This document shows, one piece after another, positions 25,483-33,934 of a stretch of 58,242 nucleotides of DNA. The position numbers and the translations under genes were made by a program. Below the pieces are notes generated by a model, which saw nothing but the letters and a program-made list of their open reading frames with translations, was not told where the DNA came from and made no database searches. Source of the DNA: JBAZDC01 sp041654595 (GTDB taxonomy: Bacteria > Pseudomonadota > Gammaproteobacteria > Burkholderiales > Burkholderiaceae_B); the NCBI GenBank assembly GCA_964551305.1, contig CAZKBT010000012.1:1-58242 (forward strand), read 5' to 3'. The stretch's first letter is position 1. Every line of letters starts with the position of its first letter.

Positions 25483-26073
25483 ATGGCGGACAGCGCGTGG
25501 GCCGATAGCCCCGATCGATACGGTCGCATCACCAGGATCCTGCATTGGATCATGGCCGCGTTGCTCGCCTGGCAATTCCTGAGCATGGCTTGCAAGCTGA
25601 TGCTGGGCCGCACGCCGCTGACGGCATTCATGGTCGGCAGCCATGCGCAGATCGGCACGCTTCTCATGCTGCTTATCGTGCTCAGGGCGGCCTGGGCGCT
25701 ATGCAATCGTCGCAGGCGTCCGGCTTACGAACCGAGCCGGACGGGCTTCTATGCCCGTCTCGGACATCTGTCGCTTTACGCTCTGATGCTCGTCGTGCCT
25801 GCGCTCGCCCTGCTTCGCCAGTACGGCTCCGATCGGCCCTTGGTCGTATTCGGACTGCGCGTCATGCAAGCCAGGCCGGAGAAGATCGAATGGATGATGG
25901 CGCCCGCCAACGCCTTGCACGCCGTGCTCGCCTGGACCTTGCTTGCCTTGATCGTGGGCCATGTGATGATGGTGATCGTACATCACTACCATTGGCGCGA
26001 CGACACGGTGTCGCGCATGATCGGCTGGACGGCGAACGCCCGCAAGCATCACCCGGCGGCACGAAATCGATAG
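25483..26073 (+). CDS. Cytochrome b561 family protein
   Basis: A 196-residue four-helix membrane cytochrome. Candidate haem-ligand histidines lie one per helix: RILHWIMAALLAW, VGSHAQIGTLLML, RLGHLSLYALML and ALHAVLAWTLLALIVGH. Proteins of this family move electrons between quinol and acceptors at the membrane. It starts 10 bp after the beta-propeller gene and is followed 9 bp later by entC, so it is an integral part of the siderophore operon. A role in reducing ferric siderophore or in redox protection of catechols is inference. Confidence 0.9.
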   Translation: MADSAWADSPDRYGRITRILHWIMAALLAWQFLSMACKLMLGRTPLTAFMVGSHAQIGTLLMLLIVLRAAWALCNRRRRPAYEPSRTGFYARLGHLSLYALMLVVPALALLRQYGSDRPLVVFGLRVMQARPEKIEWMMAPANALHAVLAWTLLALIVGHVMMVIVHHYHWRDDTVSRMIGWTANARKHHPAARNR

Positions 26074-26082
26074 GAAACACTC

Positions 26083-27354
26083 ATGCGCAGCAAGTCAACC
26101 ATGGCTCCATGCGGCGCGCACGACGCCGCCGCATCGCCTGGCCACGCCATGTCCGGCCTGACCGACGTCGACAGTTGCCTGCGCGCTTATGCCGATGGAA
26201 GCTATCTGTTCGCCTCTCCCACCATCACCCTGGTGGCGCGCGGCGAAGCGCTGACGCTGGATGACCACCATGACGGGCGCCTTCCCGCACATGCGCGGGC
26301 CTTGTTGGAAAACGCCCGCAAGCATGGGGTGGCTCAGCCGATTCTGATCGGCATGGTGCCCTTCGATGCGCGGCAACCTGCGCGGCTCATCGTTCCTGAA
26401 ACGTATCTGCGCGCCGCGCCGCTACGGCACGCCGCTTCGCCCGAGCGGCGCGAAGCAGACGCGCATGCCGTTTCGCAGCGCCTCGTGCCCGCGCCGTCCG
26501 AATTCGAAAAAGCGGTCGAGCAGGCGCTGCGACGCCTGGACGATGCCGGTTCCGGATTGGACAAAGTCGTGCTGGCGCGGACTCTGGAAATCGAACTGGC
26601 GCAGCCCCTGGATCGGCTTGGCCTGTTGCGCAATCTGCTGGCGGGCAACCAGCATGGCTACACTTATGCCATCCGGTTGGCGGCTTCCGGCTCGAATGCC
26701 GCCGGCCCGTCCGGCGCGGCCGAGGACTTTATCGGCGCCACGCCCGAACTGCTCGTGCGGCGCGAAGGCTCCCGCGTCATCGTCAATCCGCTCGCCGGCA
26801 CGGCGGCGCGGCACGCCGACCCCCAGCGCGATGCGGAAATTGGCCAAGCGCTGCTGCAGTCGGCCAAGGACCGCTATGAACATGCGGTCGTCATCGACGA
26901 CGTCGTGCGCGTACTGCAGCCCTTTTGTTCATCGTTGGAAATTCCTCCCGGCCCCGCGCTGACCCGCACCGATACCCTGTGGCACCTGTCCACGACCATA
27001 CACGGCGAGCTGCGCGACCCCACCACCCATTCGCTGGAGCTGGCGCTGGCGATGCATCCCACGCCGGCCGTGTGCGGCCAGCCGCGCCAAGCCGCATTCG
27101 ACCTGATCACGCAATTGGAGTCGTTTGACCGGGGCTACTACGCCGGCATGGTGGGGTGGTGCGACGCCCAGGGCGACGGCGAATGGGCCGTCGCCCTGCG
27201 CTGCGCCCGCTGCTCGGAAAAATCCCTCACGCTCTACGCGGGCGCCGGCATCGTATCCGGCTCGGAGCCCGCCAAGGAACTTGCCGAAACGGGCAATAAA
27301 TTCCGCACCATGCTCAACGCCATCGGCCTGGACTGCCCCGTTTCCACCCATTGA
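26083..27354 (+). CDS. entC: Isochorismate synthase
   Basis: Converts chorismate to isochorismate, the first committed step of DHB synthesis. The 423-residue protein has the chorismate-binding fold motifs FIGATPELLVRR, NPLAGTAARH, LWHLSTTIHGEL, AMHPTPAVCGQPRQ, FDRGYYAGMVGW and LYAGAGIVSGSEPAKELAETGNKFR, all in EntC/DhbC order. The first 25 or so residues are poorly conserved, so ATG 26149 is a possible alternative; 26083 is preferred because of the gataggaaacactc ribosome-binding region. Followed by entB 15 bp later. Confidence 0.95.
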   Translation: MRSKSTMAPCGAHDAAASPGHAMSGLTDVDSCLRAYADGSYLFASPTITLVARGEALTLDDHHDGRLPAHARALLENARKHGVAQPILIGMVPFDARQPARLIVPETYLRAAPLRHAASPERREADAHAVSQRLVPAPSEFEKAVEQALRRLDDAGSGLDKVVLARTLEIELAQPLDRLGLLRNLLAGNQHGYTYAIRLAASGSNAAGPSGAAEDFIGATPELLVRREGSRVIVNPLAGTAARHADPQRDAEIGQALLQSAKDRYEHAVVIDDVVRVLQPFCSSLEIPPGPALTRTDTLWHLSTTIHGELRDPTTHSLELALAMHPTPAVCGQPRQAAFDLITQLESFDRGYYAGMVGWCDAQGDGEWAVALRCARCSEKSLTLYAGAGIVSGSEPAKELAETGNKFRTMLNAIGLDCPVSTH

Positions 27355-27369
27355 AACGATAGGAAACGC

Positions 27370-28014
27370 ATGACGATACCCGCCCTGCCCTCTTATGCCA
27401 TGCCCGCCGCCGCCATAACGAATCGCGTCGAATGGCGACCCGACGCCTCCCGCGCCATCCTGCTGATTCACGACATGCAGGAATACTTCCTGGCGAAGTT
27501 CGACATGCGAGCCTCGCCCATTCCGGAGCTCGTCGCCAACGCGGCGCGCCTGCGCGATCTGTGCGATGCGGCGGGCGTGCCTGTTTTCTATACGGCGCAG
27601 CCGACCGATCAGCCTCCCGGCGACCGGGCGCTGCTCAACGATTTCTGGGGTCCGGGCCTGACCGCACCAGGGTTCCAGGCGCAGCAACCCATCGTGCCCG
27701 CGCTGCAGCCCAGGCCAAACGACGTGGTCCTGACCAAATGGCGCTACAGCGCTTTCCAGCGCTCGGACTTGCGCCGGCGCATGCGCGACATGGACCGCGA
27801 CCAGATCATTATCTGCGGCGTCTATGCGCATATCGGCTGCATGGCCACCGCGCTCGAAGCATTCATGCAGGACGTCCAGCCTTTCATGGTCATCGACGCG
27901 CTGGCCGACTTCTCCCTGGATGAGCATCTCATGGCGGTCAACTATGTCGCCCGGCGCTGCGGCGTATCATTGACGCTCACCCAGCTTGGCCAAGCGCTGA
28001 AGCCGGCCGCGTAG
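27370..28014 (+). CDS. entB: Isochorismatase (2,3-dihydro-2,3-dihydroxybenzoate synthase), no carrier domain
   Basis: Hydrolyses isochorismate to 2,3-dihydro-DHB and pyruvate. The 214-residue protein matches the isochorismatase half of EntB: Asp35 in LLIHDMQEYF, Lys123 in VLTKWRYSAF, and GVYAHIGCMATA with Cys157. It ends at ALKPAA where EntB would continue into its aryl carrier domain; that domain is the separate gene at 19572. A taggaaacgc ribosome-binding region precedes the ATG and entA starts 4 bp after the stop. Confidence 0.94.
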   Translation: MTIPALPSYAMPAAAITNRVEWRPDASRAILLIHDMQEYFLAKFDMRASPIPELVANAARLRDLCDAAGVPVFYTAQPTDQPPGDRALLNDFWGPGLTAPGFQAQQPIVPALQPRPNDVVLTKWRYSAFQRSDLRRRMRDMDRDQIIICGVYAHIGCMATALEAFMQDVQPFMVIDALADFSLDEHLMAVNYVARRCGVSLTLTQLGQALKPAA

Positions 28015-28018
28015 GCGG

Positions 28019-28858
28019 ATGCCGGCAGCCCCCCCTACCGACAAGGAAGACGAGACAGTGACGCCCCCGCTCCACGCCGAAGACGAATTCAACGATGCCC
28101 GCGTACTAGTAACCGGTGCGGCCAGCGGCATAGGTGCCGCCTTGACGCAGGCCCTGCTGGAGCGCAACGCCCGCGTCATGGCCTGGGACAACGATGCCGC
28201 GAAGCTGCAAGCCATGCAAAATGACCATGGCGGCCATCCGCGACTGTCCACCACGGTCGTGGACGTGAGCGACGCCCGAGCCGTCAAGGCCGCCGCGGCG
28301 CAGGCCGAACGCAGCCTGGGCGCCATCGACAAGCTCGCCTGTGTCGCCGGCATCCTGCAGATCGGCAATATCGTCGATCTGAGCGACGAGCAATGGTCGC
28401 GAGTTTTCGCCGTCAACACCCACGGCGTGTTCAACGTATGCCGCACCGTTGCGCCGGGCATGATCGCCCGCCGGCAAGGCGCCATCGTCAACGTCAGCTC
28501 CAATGCGGCGGGCACGCCCCGCATGGGCATGGGCGCGTACGCGGCATCCAAGGCCGCGGTAAGCCAGTTGAGCCGTTGCCTGGGCCTGGAGCTGGCCGAG
28601 TACGGCATACGCGTGAACATCGTGTCGCCCGGCTCGACCGATACGGAAATGCAGCGCGCCATGTGGCGCCAGGGTTCGTCCCTGGACACCGTCCTCGACG
28701 GCGCGCCGGCCAGCTACCGGCTCGGCATTCCACTACGCAAGATCGCCACCCCGCAAGAAATCGCGCAGTCCATCCTGTTTCTTTTGTCGGATCAGGCCAG
28801 CCACATCACGCTGCACGATCTGCGGGTGGACGGCGGCGCGACGCTGGATCAGCGCTAG
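28019..28858 (+). CDS. entA: 2,3-dihydro-2,3-dihydroxybenzoate dehydrogenase
   Basis: Oxidises 2,3-dihydro-DHB to DHB with NAD. The 279-residue short-chain dehydrogenase has TGAASGIG at 32-39, NVSSNAAG with the catalytic Ser, and Tyr174/Lys178 in GAYAASKAA. RVNIVSPGSTDTEMQRAMW is typical of EntA/DhbA. It has about 25 more N-terminal residues than EntA; a GTG at 28058 is a possible later start. Last gene of the biosynthetic operon, convergent with the LysR gene at 28887. Confidence 0.93.
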   Translation: MPAAPPTDKEDETVTPPLHAEDEFNDARVLVTGAASGIGAALTQALLERNARVMAWDNDAAKLQAMQNDHGGHPRLSTTVVDVSDARAVKAAAAQAERSLGAIDKLACVAGILQIGNIVDLSDEQWSRVFAVNTHGVFNVCRTVAPGMIARRQGAIVNVSSNAAGTPRMGMGAYAASKAAVSQLSRCLGLELAEYGIRVNIVSPGSTDTEMQRAMWRQGSSLDTVLDGAPASYRLGIPLRKIATPQEIAQSILFLLSDQASHITLHDLRVDGGATLDQR

Positions 28859-28886
28859 CCGGCGCACTTCCCCTCGCCGGCGGAGC

Positions 28887-29846
28887 TCACTCGCCCGCGA
28901 TGTCGAGCCGAGCGCCCGCTTCGGCAAGGCTATTCAGGAACACCCGCAACACCGGCGTGGCATGGTCTTGCCGCCACACCGCCCTGACTTCCTGCGCGGC
29001 GTGCGGAAAGGCCAGCGGAAGTATGGTCAGCATTCCCTGTCCGACATACTCTTGAGCATAGGCGCGGGGCATCAAGCCGATCAGCCGTCCGTCGGCAAGC
29101 AGGCGCGGCAGCAACGTGATCGACGTCGCGCTGATGCTGCTTTCCTGCGCATGCAAGGCATGCTTGTCGAATATCCGCATCAGGCCGTCATGTATCGCCG
29201 ATCCCTTGGGCGGCAACACCCACGCATAGGACCCGAGGTCGGCCCACCGCAACGACTTGCGCCTCGCCAAAGGGTGCCGGCTTGCGCAAGCCACGACGAT
29301 GGGGTCGATGCCCAGCAGCTTTTCCTCCAGCCCATCCAAAGGCCGGGTTATGCGCGTACGCGAAATGACGACGTCGAGCTCGCCTTCGCGCAGCAAAGGG
29401 AACAAGGTGTCGGTGGTGGCTTCCATGAGCGTCAATGTCACCTCGGAAGTCCGTTGCCGCAACTGCGTGACGCCCGCCGCGACCAACGTGGGCATGACCG
29501 TGGTCACCGCCCCCACCCTCAGCGTGCCGGCCAGGCCCGAGCCCAGGTCCTCGATCTCGCGCCGAGCCGCTTCCAGGCTATGAAGAATCTGCCAGCCGTA
29601 TTTCACCAGAACCTCGCCGGCCGGCGTCAATCCGACCCGGCGTCCATTCCGGGCAACGACCGGCATGCCGAGCAAAGCCTCCAGTTCCGCGAATTGCTTG
29701 GAAATAGCCGGCTGCGTAACATTGAACAGCTCGGCCACGCGGCCGACCGTCCCGACCCGGGCCAATGTGGTCAGCATGCGCAAATGGCTAAGCCGCAAAC
29801 CCGTGCGAAAGGCGCGCTCCAGAACGCTGGACGACAAAATCTCCAT
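28887..29846 (-). CDS. LysR-family transcriptional regulator
   Basis: A 319-residue regulator. The N-terminal helix-turn-helix lies in LRMLTTLARVGTVGRVAELFNVTQPAISKQFAELEALLG, followed by the effector-binding domain from about residue 95. ATG 29846 (MEILSSSVLERAF) was chosen; a TTG at 29855 would add three residues. It is divergent from the Bug-type binding protein and sulfatase, with an AT-rich dyad between, and probably controls them. Effector unknown. Confidence 0.9.
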   Translation of the reverse strand: MEILSSSVLERAFRTGLRLSHLRMLTTLARVGTVGRVAELFNVTQPAISKQFAELEALLGMPVVARNGRRVGLTPAGEVLVKYGWQILHSLEAARREIEDLGSGLAGTLRVGAVTTVMPTLVAAGVTQLRQRTSEVTLTLMEATTDTLFPLLREGELDVVISRTRITRPLDGLEEKLLGIDPIVVACASRHPLARRKSLRWADLGSYAWVLPPKGSAIHDGLMRIFDKHALHAQESSISATSITLLPRLLADGRLIGLMPRAYAQEYVGQGMLTILPLAFPHAAQEVRAVWRQDHATPVLRVFLNSLAEAGARLDIAGE

Positions 29847-29867
29847 CACCGGCAATCCATAACTATT

Positions 29868-29897
29868 AAGTAATAATTTATGTAATTTATATCACTT
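29868..29897. promoter_or_regulatory. Candidate LysR operator dyad
   Basis: An imperfect inverted repeat, AAGTAATA and TATCACTT, with a 14-bp AT-rich spacer, lies between the divergent LysR gene and the Bug protein gene. The local AT richness stands out from the surrounding DNA. The size and position fit a LysR-type binding site overlapping both promoters. Confidence 0.45.
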
Positions 29898-29961
29898 ATT
29901 CGTGCGCATATCGTGGGCGATACTGTCGTAATCGACGAAAAATAATTCCAGGAGCCAAGTC

Positions 29962-30933
29962 ATGATGCTACGCCGCACGTTCCGCACTATCCTTGCGCTG
30001 GCGCTCTTCGGTTGCGCGGCGCTCGGCGCGCGCGCCGCCGAACCCGCCACGCGATTGATTGTCGGCTTTCAGGCCGGCGGCGGCCTGGACGCGGTCGCGC
30101 GGTCGCTGGCCGATGCCGTCAGCCGGGCCGGCGAGCGCAAGGTCATCGTGGAGAACAAGCCGGGCGCAAGCGGCATGATCGCCATCGACACATTGCGCAA
30201 TGCCAAGCCGAACGAATCCCTGCTGATCATCGTGCCCAGCAGCAGCATTACGATGACGCCGCATACCAATCCGAACTTCCACTATGATCCCGAGCGCGAC
30301 TTGGTGCCGGTGGCTCGCGTCGCCACGTATACGCTCGGCCTGGCGGTGCCGTCCGCAAGCAACACCAAGGCACTGGATGAATTCTTGCGATCGGCCAAGG
30401 CCGACAAAACTCGCGCCGCCTACGGCACCGCCGGCGTGGGGCTGTCGCCGCATTACGTGGGCGTGAAGCTGGCGGAATCAGCAGGCGTGGAGCTCGTTCA
30501 CGTCCCCTATAAAGGCGCGGGGCCGGCGATCAACGACGCGCTGGGCAACCAGATTCCTGCCGTGCTGTCCACCGTTCCGTCCCTGCTGGCCCTGACGCGG
30601 GACGGCCGCCTCAATCTGCTGGCCACCTCCGGCGCCGAACGCGATCCCAATACGCCGGACGTCCCGACATTCAAGGAGCTCGGCCACACCGAAGCGCAAG
30701 TCGAAGAATGGTTCGGCGTCCTTGCGCCCGGCGGCATGTCGCAGCAGGAAGCGGCAAGCTGGAACGCCGCCATCAATGCCGCCCTCGAAACCGAGGCCTT
30801 GGTCAATACGCTGACCGCGCAAGGCTTCGCGCCGGCGCCCATGCCACAGCCCGGATTCCGCCAGCTCGTGCTGGATGATTACGAGGCATGGGAAGAAGCC
30901 TTGAAAGATACGGGCGACACATTTGCCAACTGA
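29962..30933 (+). CDS. Bug-family (TctC) periplasmic solute-binding protein
   Basis: A 323-residue exported protein; signal peptide to about residue 25 (LGARAA). It has the Bug pattern: RLIVGFQAGGGLDAVARSLADAV, VIVENKPGASGMIAIDTLRNA, GVELVHVPYKGAGPAINDALGNQIP and VPTFKELG. Bug proteins bind carboxylated or amide small molecules and are greatly expanded in Bordetella-like bacteria, mostly without a linked transporter, as here. An aggagccaagtc ribosome-binding site precedes ATG 29962. The sulfatase gene follows 30 bp later. Confidence 0.92.
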   Translation: MMLRRTFRTILALALFGCAALGARAAEPATRLIVGFQAGGGLDAVARSLADAVSRAGERKVIVENKPGASGMIAIDTLRNAKPNESLLIIVPSSSITMTPHTNPNFHYDPERDLVPVARVATYTLGLAVPSASNTKALDEFLRSAKADKTRAAYGTAGVGLSPHYVGVKLAESAGVELVHVPYKGAGPAINDALGNQIPAVLSTVPSLLALTRDGRLNLLATSGAERDPNTPDVPTFKELGHTEAQVEEWFGVLAPGGMSQQEAASWNAAINAALETEALVNTLTAQGFAPAPMPQPGFRQLVLDDYEAWEEALKDTGDTFAN

Positions 30934-30963
30934 TCCCGATCCGATCGACGACCTCGCCCCGCC

Positions 30964-32409
30964 ATGTCCAAATCGAATGTTCTGATCCTGCTTTCCGACG
31001 AACACAATGCCCGCGTGATGGGCTGCGCCGGCCATGCCCTCGTGCATACTCCGAACCTGGACGCCTTGGCGCGCCAAGGCACGCGTTTTACCAACGCCTA
31101 TACCAGTTCGCCGATCTGCGTGCCCGCGCGCGCCAGCATCGCCACCGGCCGATACGTGCATCAGCACCGCTGCTGGGACAACGCGATCGCCTACCAGGGC
31201 CGGCCGGCCAGCTGGGGGCACAGGCTGCAGGCCGCGGGCGTACCGGTGGAATCGATAGGCAAGCTGCACTATCGCAACGAAGCCGACAGCACGGGTTTTG
31301 ATCGTCAGCAATTGGCCGCTCACATCATGGACGGCATCGGACAGGTTTGGGGTTCGGTGCGCGACCCTCTGCCCGATCCCTTTCCTCCCGCGCCGCTGTT
31401 CAAGCAGATCGGCGCAGGCGAATCGAGCTACAACAGGTTCGACCGCGCGGCGGGAGAACTGGCCGCGCAATGGCTGCGCGAGCGCGGCGCAAGCGCGGAC
31501 GCAGACGATCCCTGGGTGCTTTTCGTCGGATTCGTGGCGCCGCATTTCCCGCTCATCGTTCCCCAAGACTATCTGGACCGTTATCCCGTGGACGACATGC
31601 CGTTGCCCAAGCAACATCCCGACCAAGGCTATCGGCGCCATCCCTGGGTCGAGCGGCACGCCCGATTCAGCCAGCACGACGAACAAATGGGCACGGATGC
31701 GCGGCGGCGGCTGGCATTGGCCACGTATCTGGGGCTGACGACCTTCATGGACGAACAAGTGGGGCGCGTGCTGGACGCCCTGAAAGAAGCCGGCCTGGAC
31801 GACAGCACGACCGTCATCTATTCGAGCGACCACGGCGACAATCTCGGCGAACGCGGGCTCTGGAACAAGTGCACGCTCTATCGCGAATCCGTGGCGGTAC
31901 CCATGATCGTCAAAGGACCGGACATACCGGCGGGGCGTGTGGTCGATTACAACGTGTCGCTGGTGGATTTGTTCCCGACCATCCTGCATGCCACAGGCGT
32001 CGCACCCGCTCCCGAGGATGCGGACCTGCCCGGCCTGTCGCTGCTGGACAGCGCGAAGACAGACCAGGGCCAAGGCCGATTGGCATTCAGCGAATATCAT
32101 GCCATCGGCTCCGAAACGGCGGGCTATATGCTGGCCGACGACCGCTACAAGTATCACTATTACGTCGGACACGAACCCGAGCTTTTCGACCTGACCGAGG
32201 ATCCCGACGAATTGACCGACCTGGCGGGCGATCCCGCCCATGCCGAGCAGTTGAAACGATTCGAAGCGAGGCTGCGCGATATGCTGGACCCGGAAGCCGT
32301 CGACCGCCTCGCCAAATCGGATCAACGCGCATTGATCGAACGATTCGGCGGCCGCGAGGCCGCGCTGAAGACCGGCACGCCCGGCGCGACGCCGGTACCC
32401 TCGCGCTGA
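30964..32409 (+). CDS. Formylglycine-type sulfatase
   Basis: A 481-residue alkaline-phosphatase-superfamily enzyme. The sulfatase signature is CVPARASIATGR with Cys52 expected to be converted to formylglycine; metal ligands lie in LLSDEHNA near the N-terminus and YSSDHGDNLGERGLWNK near residue 285. No signal peptide, so it should be cytoplasmic, as are choline-sulfatases, which it most resembles in layout. Phosphonate-monoester hydrolase is an alternative because that family shares the fold and the Cys. It follows a Bug binding protein and converges on an amino-acid-type ABC system. Confidence 0.88.
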   Translation: MSKSNVLILLSDEHNARVMGCAGHALVHTPNLDALARQGTRFTNAYTSSPICVPARASIATGRYVHQHRCWDNAIAYQGRPASWGHRLQAAGVPVESIGKLHYRNEADSTGFDRQQLAAHIMDGIGQVWGSVRDPLPDPFPPAPLFKQIGAGESSYNRFDRAAGELAAQWLRERGASADADDPWVLFVGFVAPHFPLIVPQDYLDRYPVDDMPLPKQHPDQGYRRHPWVERHARFSQHDEQMGTDARRRLALATYLGLTTFMDEQVGRVLDALKEAGLDDSTTVIYSSDHGDNLGERGLWNKCTLYRESVAVPMIVKGPDIPAGRVVDYNVSLVDLFPTILHATGVAPAPEDADLPGLSLLDSAKTDQGQGRLAFSEYHAIGSETAGYMLADDRYKYHYYVGHEPELFDLTEDPDELTDLAGDPAHAEQLKRFEARLRDMLDPEAVDRLAKSDQRALIERFGGREAALKTGTPGATPVPSR

Positions 32410-32429
32410 TCCCGCCGAACCGCCGGCAT

Positions 32430-33227
32430 TCAACCGTGATGCTGGCTGGAAACGAACTGGAGAAAGCGCTCCGGACCCGATGCGCCGAACATGTCCGACG
32501 GTGTTCCCTCGGCCTCGACCAATCCCTGGCGCAAAAACATCACGCGTCCGGAAACGTGGCGGGCAAACCCCATTTCATGAGTCACCACCAGCATCGTGCG
32601 GCCCTCCTCCGCCAGCGCGCGCATCACCTTGAGCACTTCGCCCACCAGTTCGGGGTCCAGCGCCGAGGTCGGCTCATCGAACAGCATGACGCGCGGATGC
32701 ATGGCCAGCGTGCGCGCGATCGCCACGCGTTGCTGCTGCCCGCCGGAAAGATACGCGGGATAGTCGTCGCGCTTTTCGTACAGGCCGACCTTGTCCAGCC
32801 ATTTCTCCGCCTCGGCCTGCGCATCCGCTCGGCCGTGCTTCAAGACGTGCACCGGTCCTTCCATGACGTTCTGCAGCACCGTCATGTGCGACCAGAGATT
32901 GAAGTTCTGGAACACCATGCCCAACTGCGAGCGCAGGCGTTGGACCTGGCGAACATCCACGGGTTTCAACCCGCCGCCCGGGCGGCGCTTCATCCGCATG
33001 ACTTCCCCGTCCAGGGCGATCTCGCCGCGATCGGGCGTCTCCAGCATATTGATGCATCGCAAGAGCGTGCTCTTGCCCGAACCGCTGGATCCGAGTATGG
33101 AGATCACGTCGCCTTGATGGGCGGAAAACGATATGCCCTTGAGCACCGGCACGTCCGCGAACGATTTATGCAAATCACGGACGGACAGGGCGGCGACGCC
33201 GCCGGGGTTGGATGTGGTCGTCATCAC
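32430..33227 (-). CDS. Polar amino acid-type ABC transporter ATPase (HisP/OccP-like)
   Basis: A 265-residue ATPase. Walker A GSSGSGKST near residues 46-54, the long HisP-type insert EVMRMKRRPGGGLKPVDVRQVQRLRS broken across positions 75-100, VFQNFNLWSHMTV, signature LSGGQQQRV, Walker B VMLFDEPTSALDPE and VVTHEMGFAR. Last gene of a four-gene operon; the start overlaps the stop of the permease gene by 4 bp. Confidence 0.94.
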   Translation of the reverse strand: MMTTTSNPGGVAALSVRDLHKSFADVPVLKGISFSAHQGDVISILGSSGSGKSTLLRCINMLETPDRGEIALDGEVMRMKRRPGGGLKPVDVRQVQRLRSQLGMVFQNFNLWSHMTVLQNVMEGPVHVLKHGRADAQAEAEKWLDKVGLYEKRDDYPAYLSGGQQQRVAIARTLAMHPRVMLFDEPTSALDPELVGEVLKVMRALAEEGRTMLVVTHEMGFARHVSGRVMFLRQGLVEAEGTPSDMFGASGPERFLQFVSSQHHG

Positions 33228-33934
33228 GATGCCTGGGACGCGCGACGCGCGCGCAAATGAGGCGAAAGTCTGTACTCAAGCAGCGCCAGACCCCGCGTAA
33301 TAAGAAAGTTGATCAACAAATAAATCAAGGCGGCGCAGAGAAATACCTCTAGCGTGCGATACGACTGCTGGATGATCTGCTGGGCCACGCCGGTCACTTC
33401 CCACACCGTGATCAGGCTGGCAAGCGCGGAGGCCTTGACCATCATCACAGCTTCGGTCGAATAGGCGGGCAAGGCATACCGCAACGTGATCGGCGCGATA
33501 ATGCGCCGCCACAACGTCCAGCGCGGCATGCCGCAAGCCATGCCTGCTTCGATCTGGCCGGCCGGCACCGAGCGCAAAGCGCCGCGAAAGATCTCTGACG
33601 TATAAGCGGCCGTGCACAATGAAAACGACAGAACCGCGCAGGCATAGGGCTCTCGCAGCACCAGCCACATGACGCTCTCGCGCACGATCTGGAATTGGCC
33701 GACCCCGTAATAAATCAGGAATATCTGGATCAGGAGCGGCGTGCCCCGAAACAGAAAAACATAAAGTCGGGCTGCGTGGTTCAGCGCGCGATAAGGACTC
33801 ACGCGCAACGCCAGAATCAAACAGGCCAGGACGGCGCCCAATAACAACGTCGACCCGACCAGCGACAAGGTCACCGGCACGGCCCGCCCCAATTTCAGCA
33901 ACGTTTCGAACAGGAAATCGACATCCATGATCAT
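33224..33934 (-). CDS. Polar amino acid-type ABC permease (HisM-like)
   Basis: A 236-residue permease with about five hydrophobic segments. FRGTPLLIQIFLIYYGVGQF is the HisMQ family signature near residue 60, and EAGMACGMPRWTLWRRIIAPITLRYALP is the EAA coupling loop. It overlaps both neighbours by 4 bp, so the operon is tightly coupled. Confidence 0.93.
   Translation of the reverse strand: MIMDVDFLFETLLKLGRAVPVTLSLVGSTLLLGAVLACLILALRVSPYRALNHAARLYVFLFRGTPLLIQIFLIYYGVGQFQIVRESVMWLVLREPYACAVLSFSLCTAAYTSEIFRGALRSVPAGQIEAGMACGMPRWTLWRRIIAPITLRYALPAYSTEAVMMVKASALASLITVWEVTGVAQQIIQQSYRTLEVFLCAALIYLLINFLITRGLALLEYRLSPHLRARRASQAS

Noticed and set aside
22610..25706. Long antisense frames over the end of entF and the YncE-like gene
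   Set aside because: They cross the boundary of two well-supported plus-strand genes and show no homology-like pattern.
30478..32433. 651-codon open frame antisense to the Bug protein and sulfatase genes
   Set aside because: No recognisable domain and amino-acid use typical of the mirror of GC-rich coding DNA; the plus-strand genes have clear motifs.
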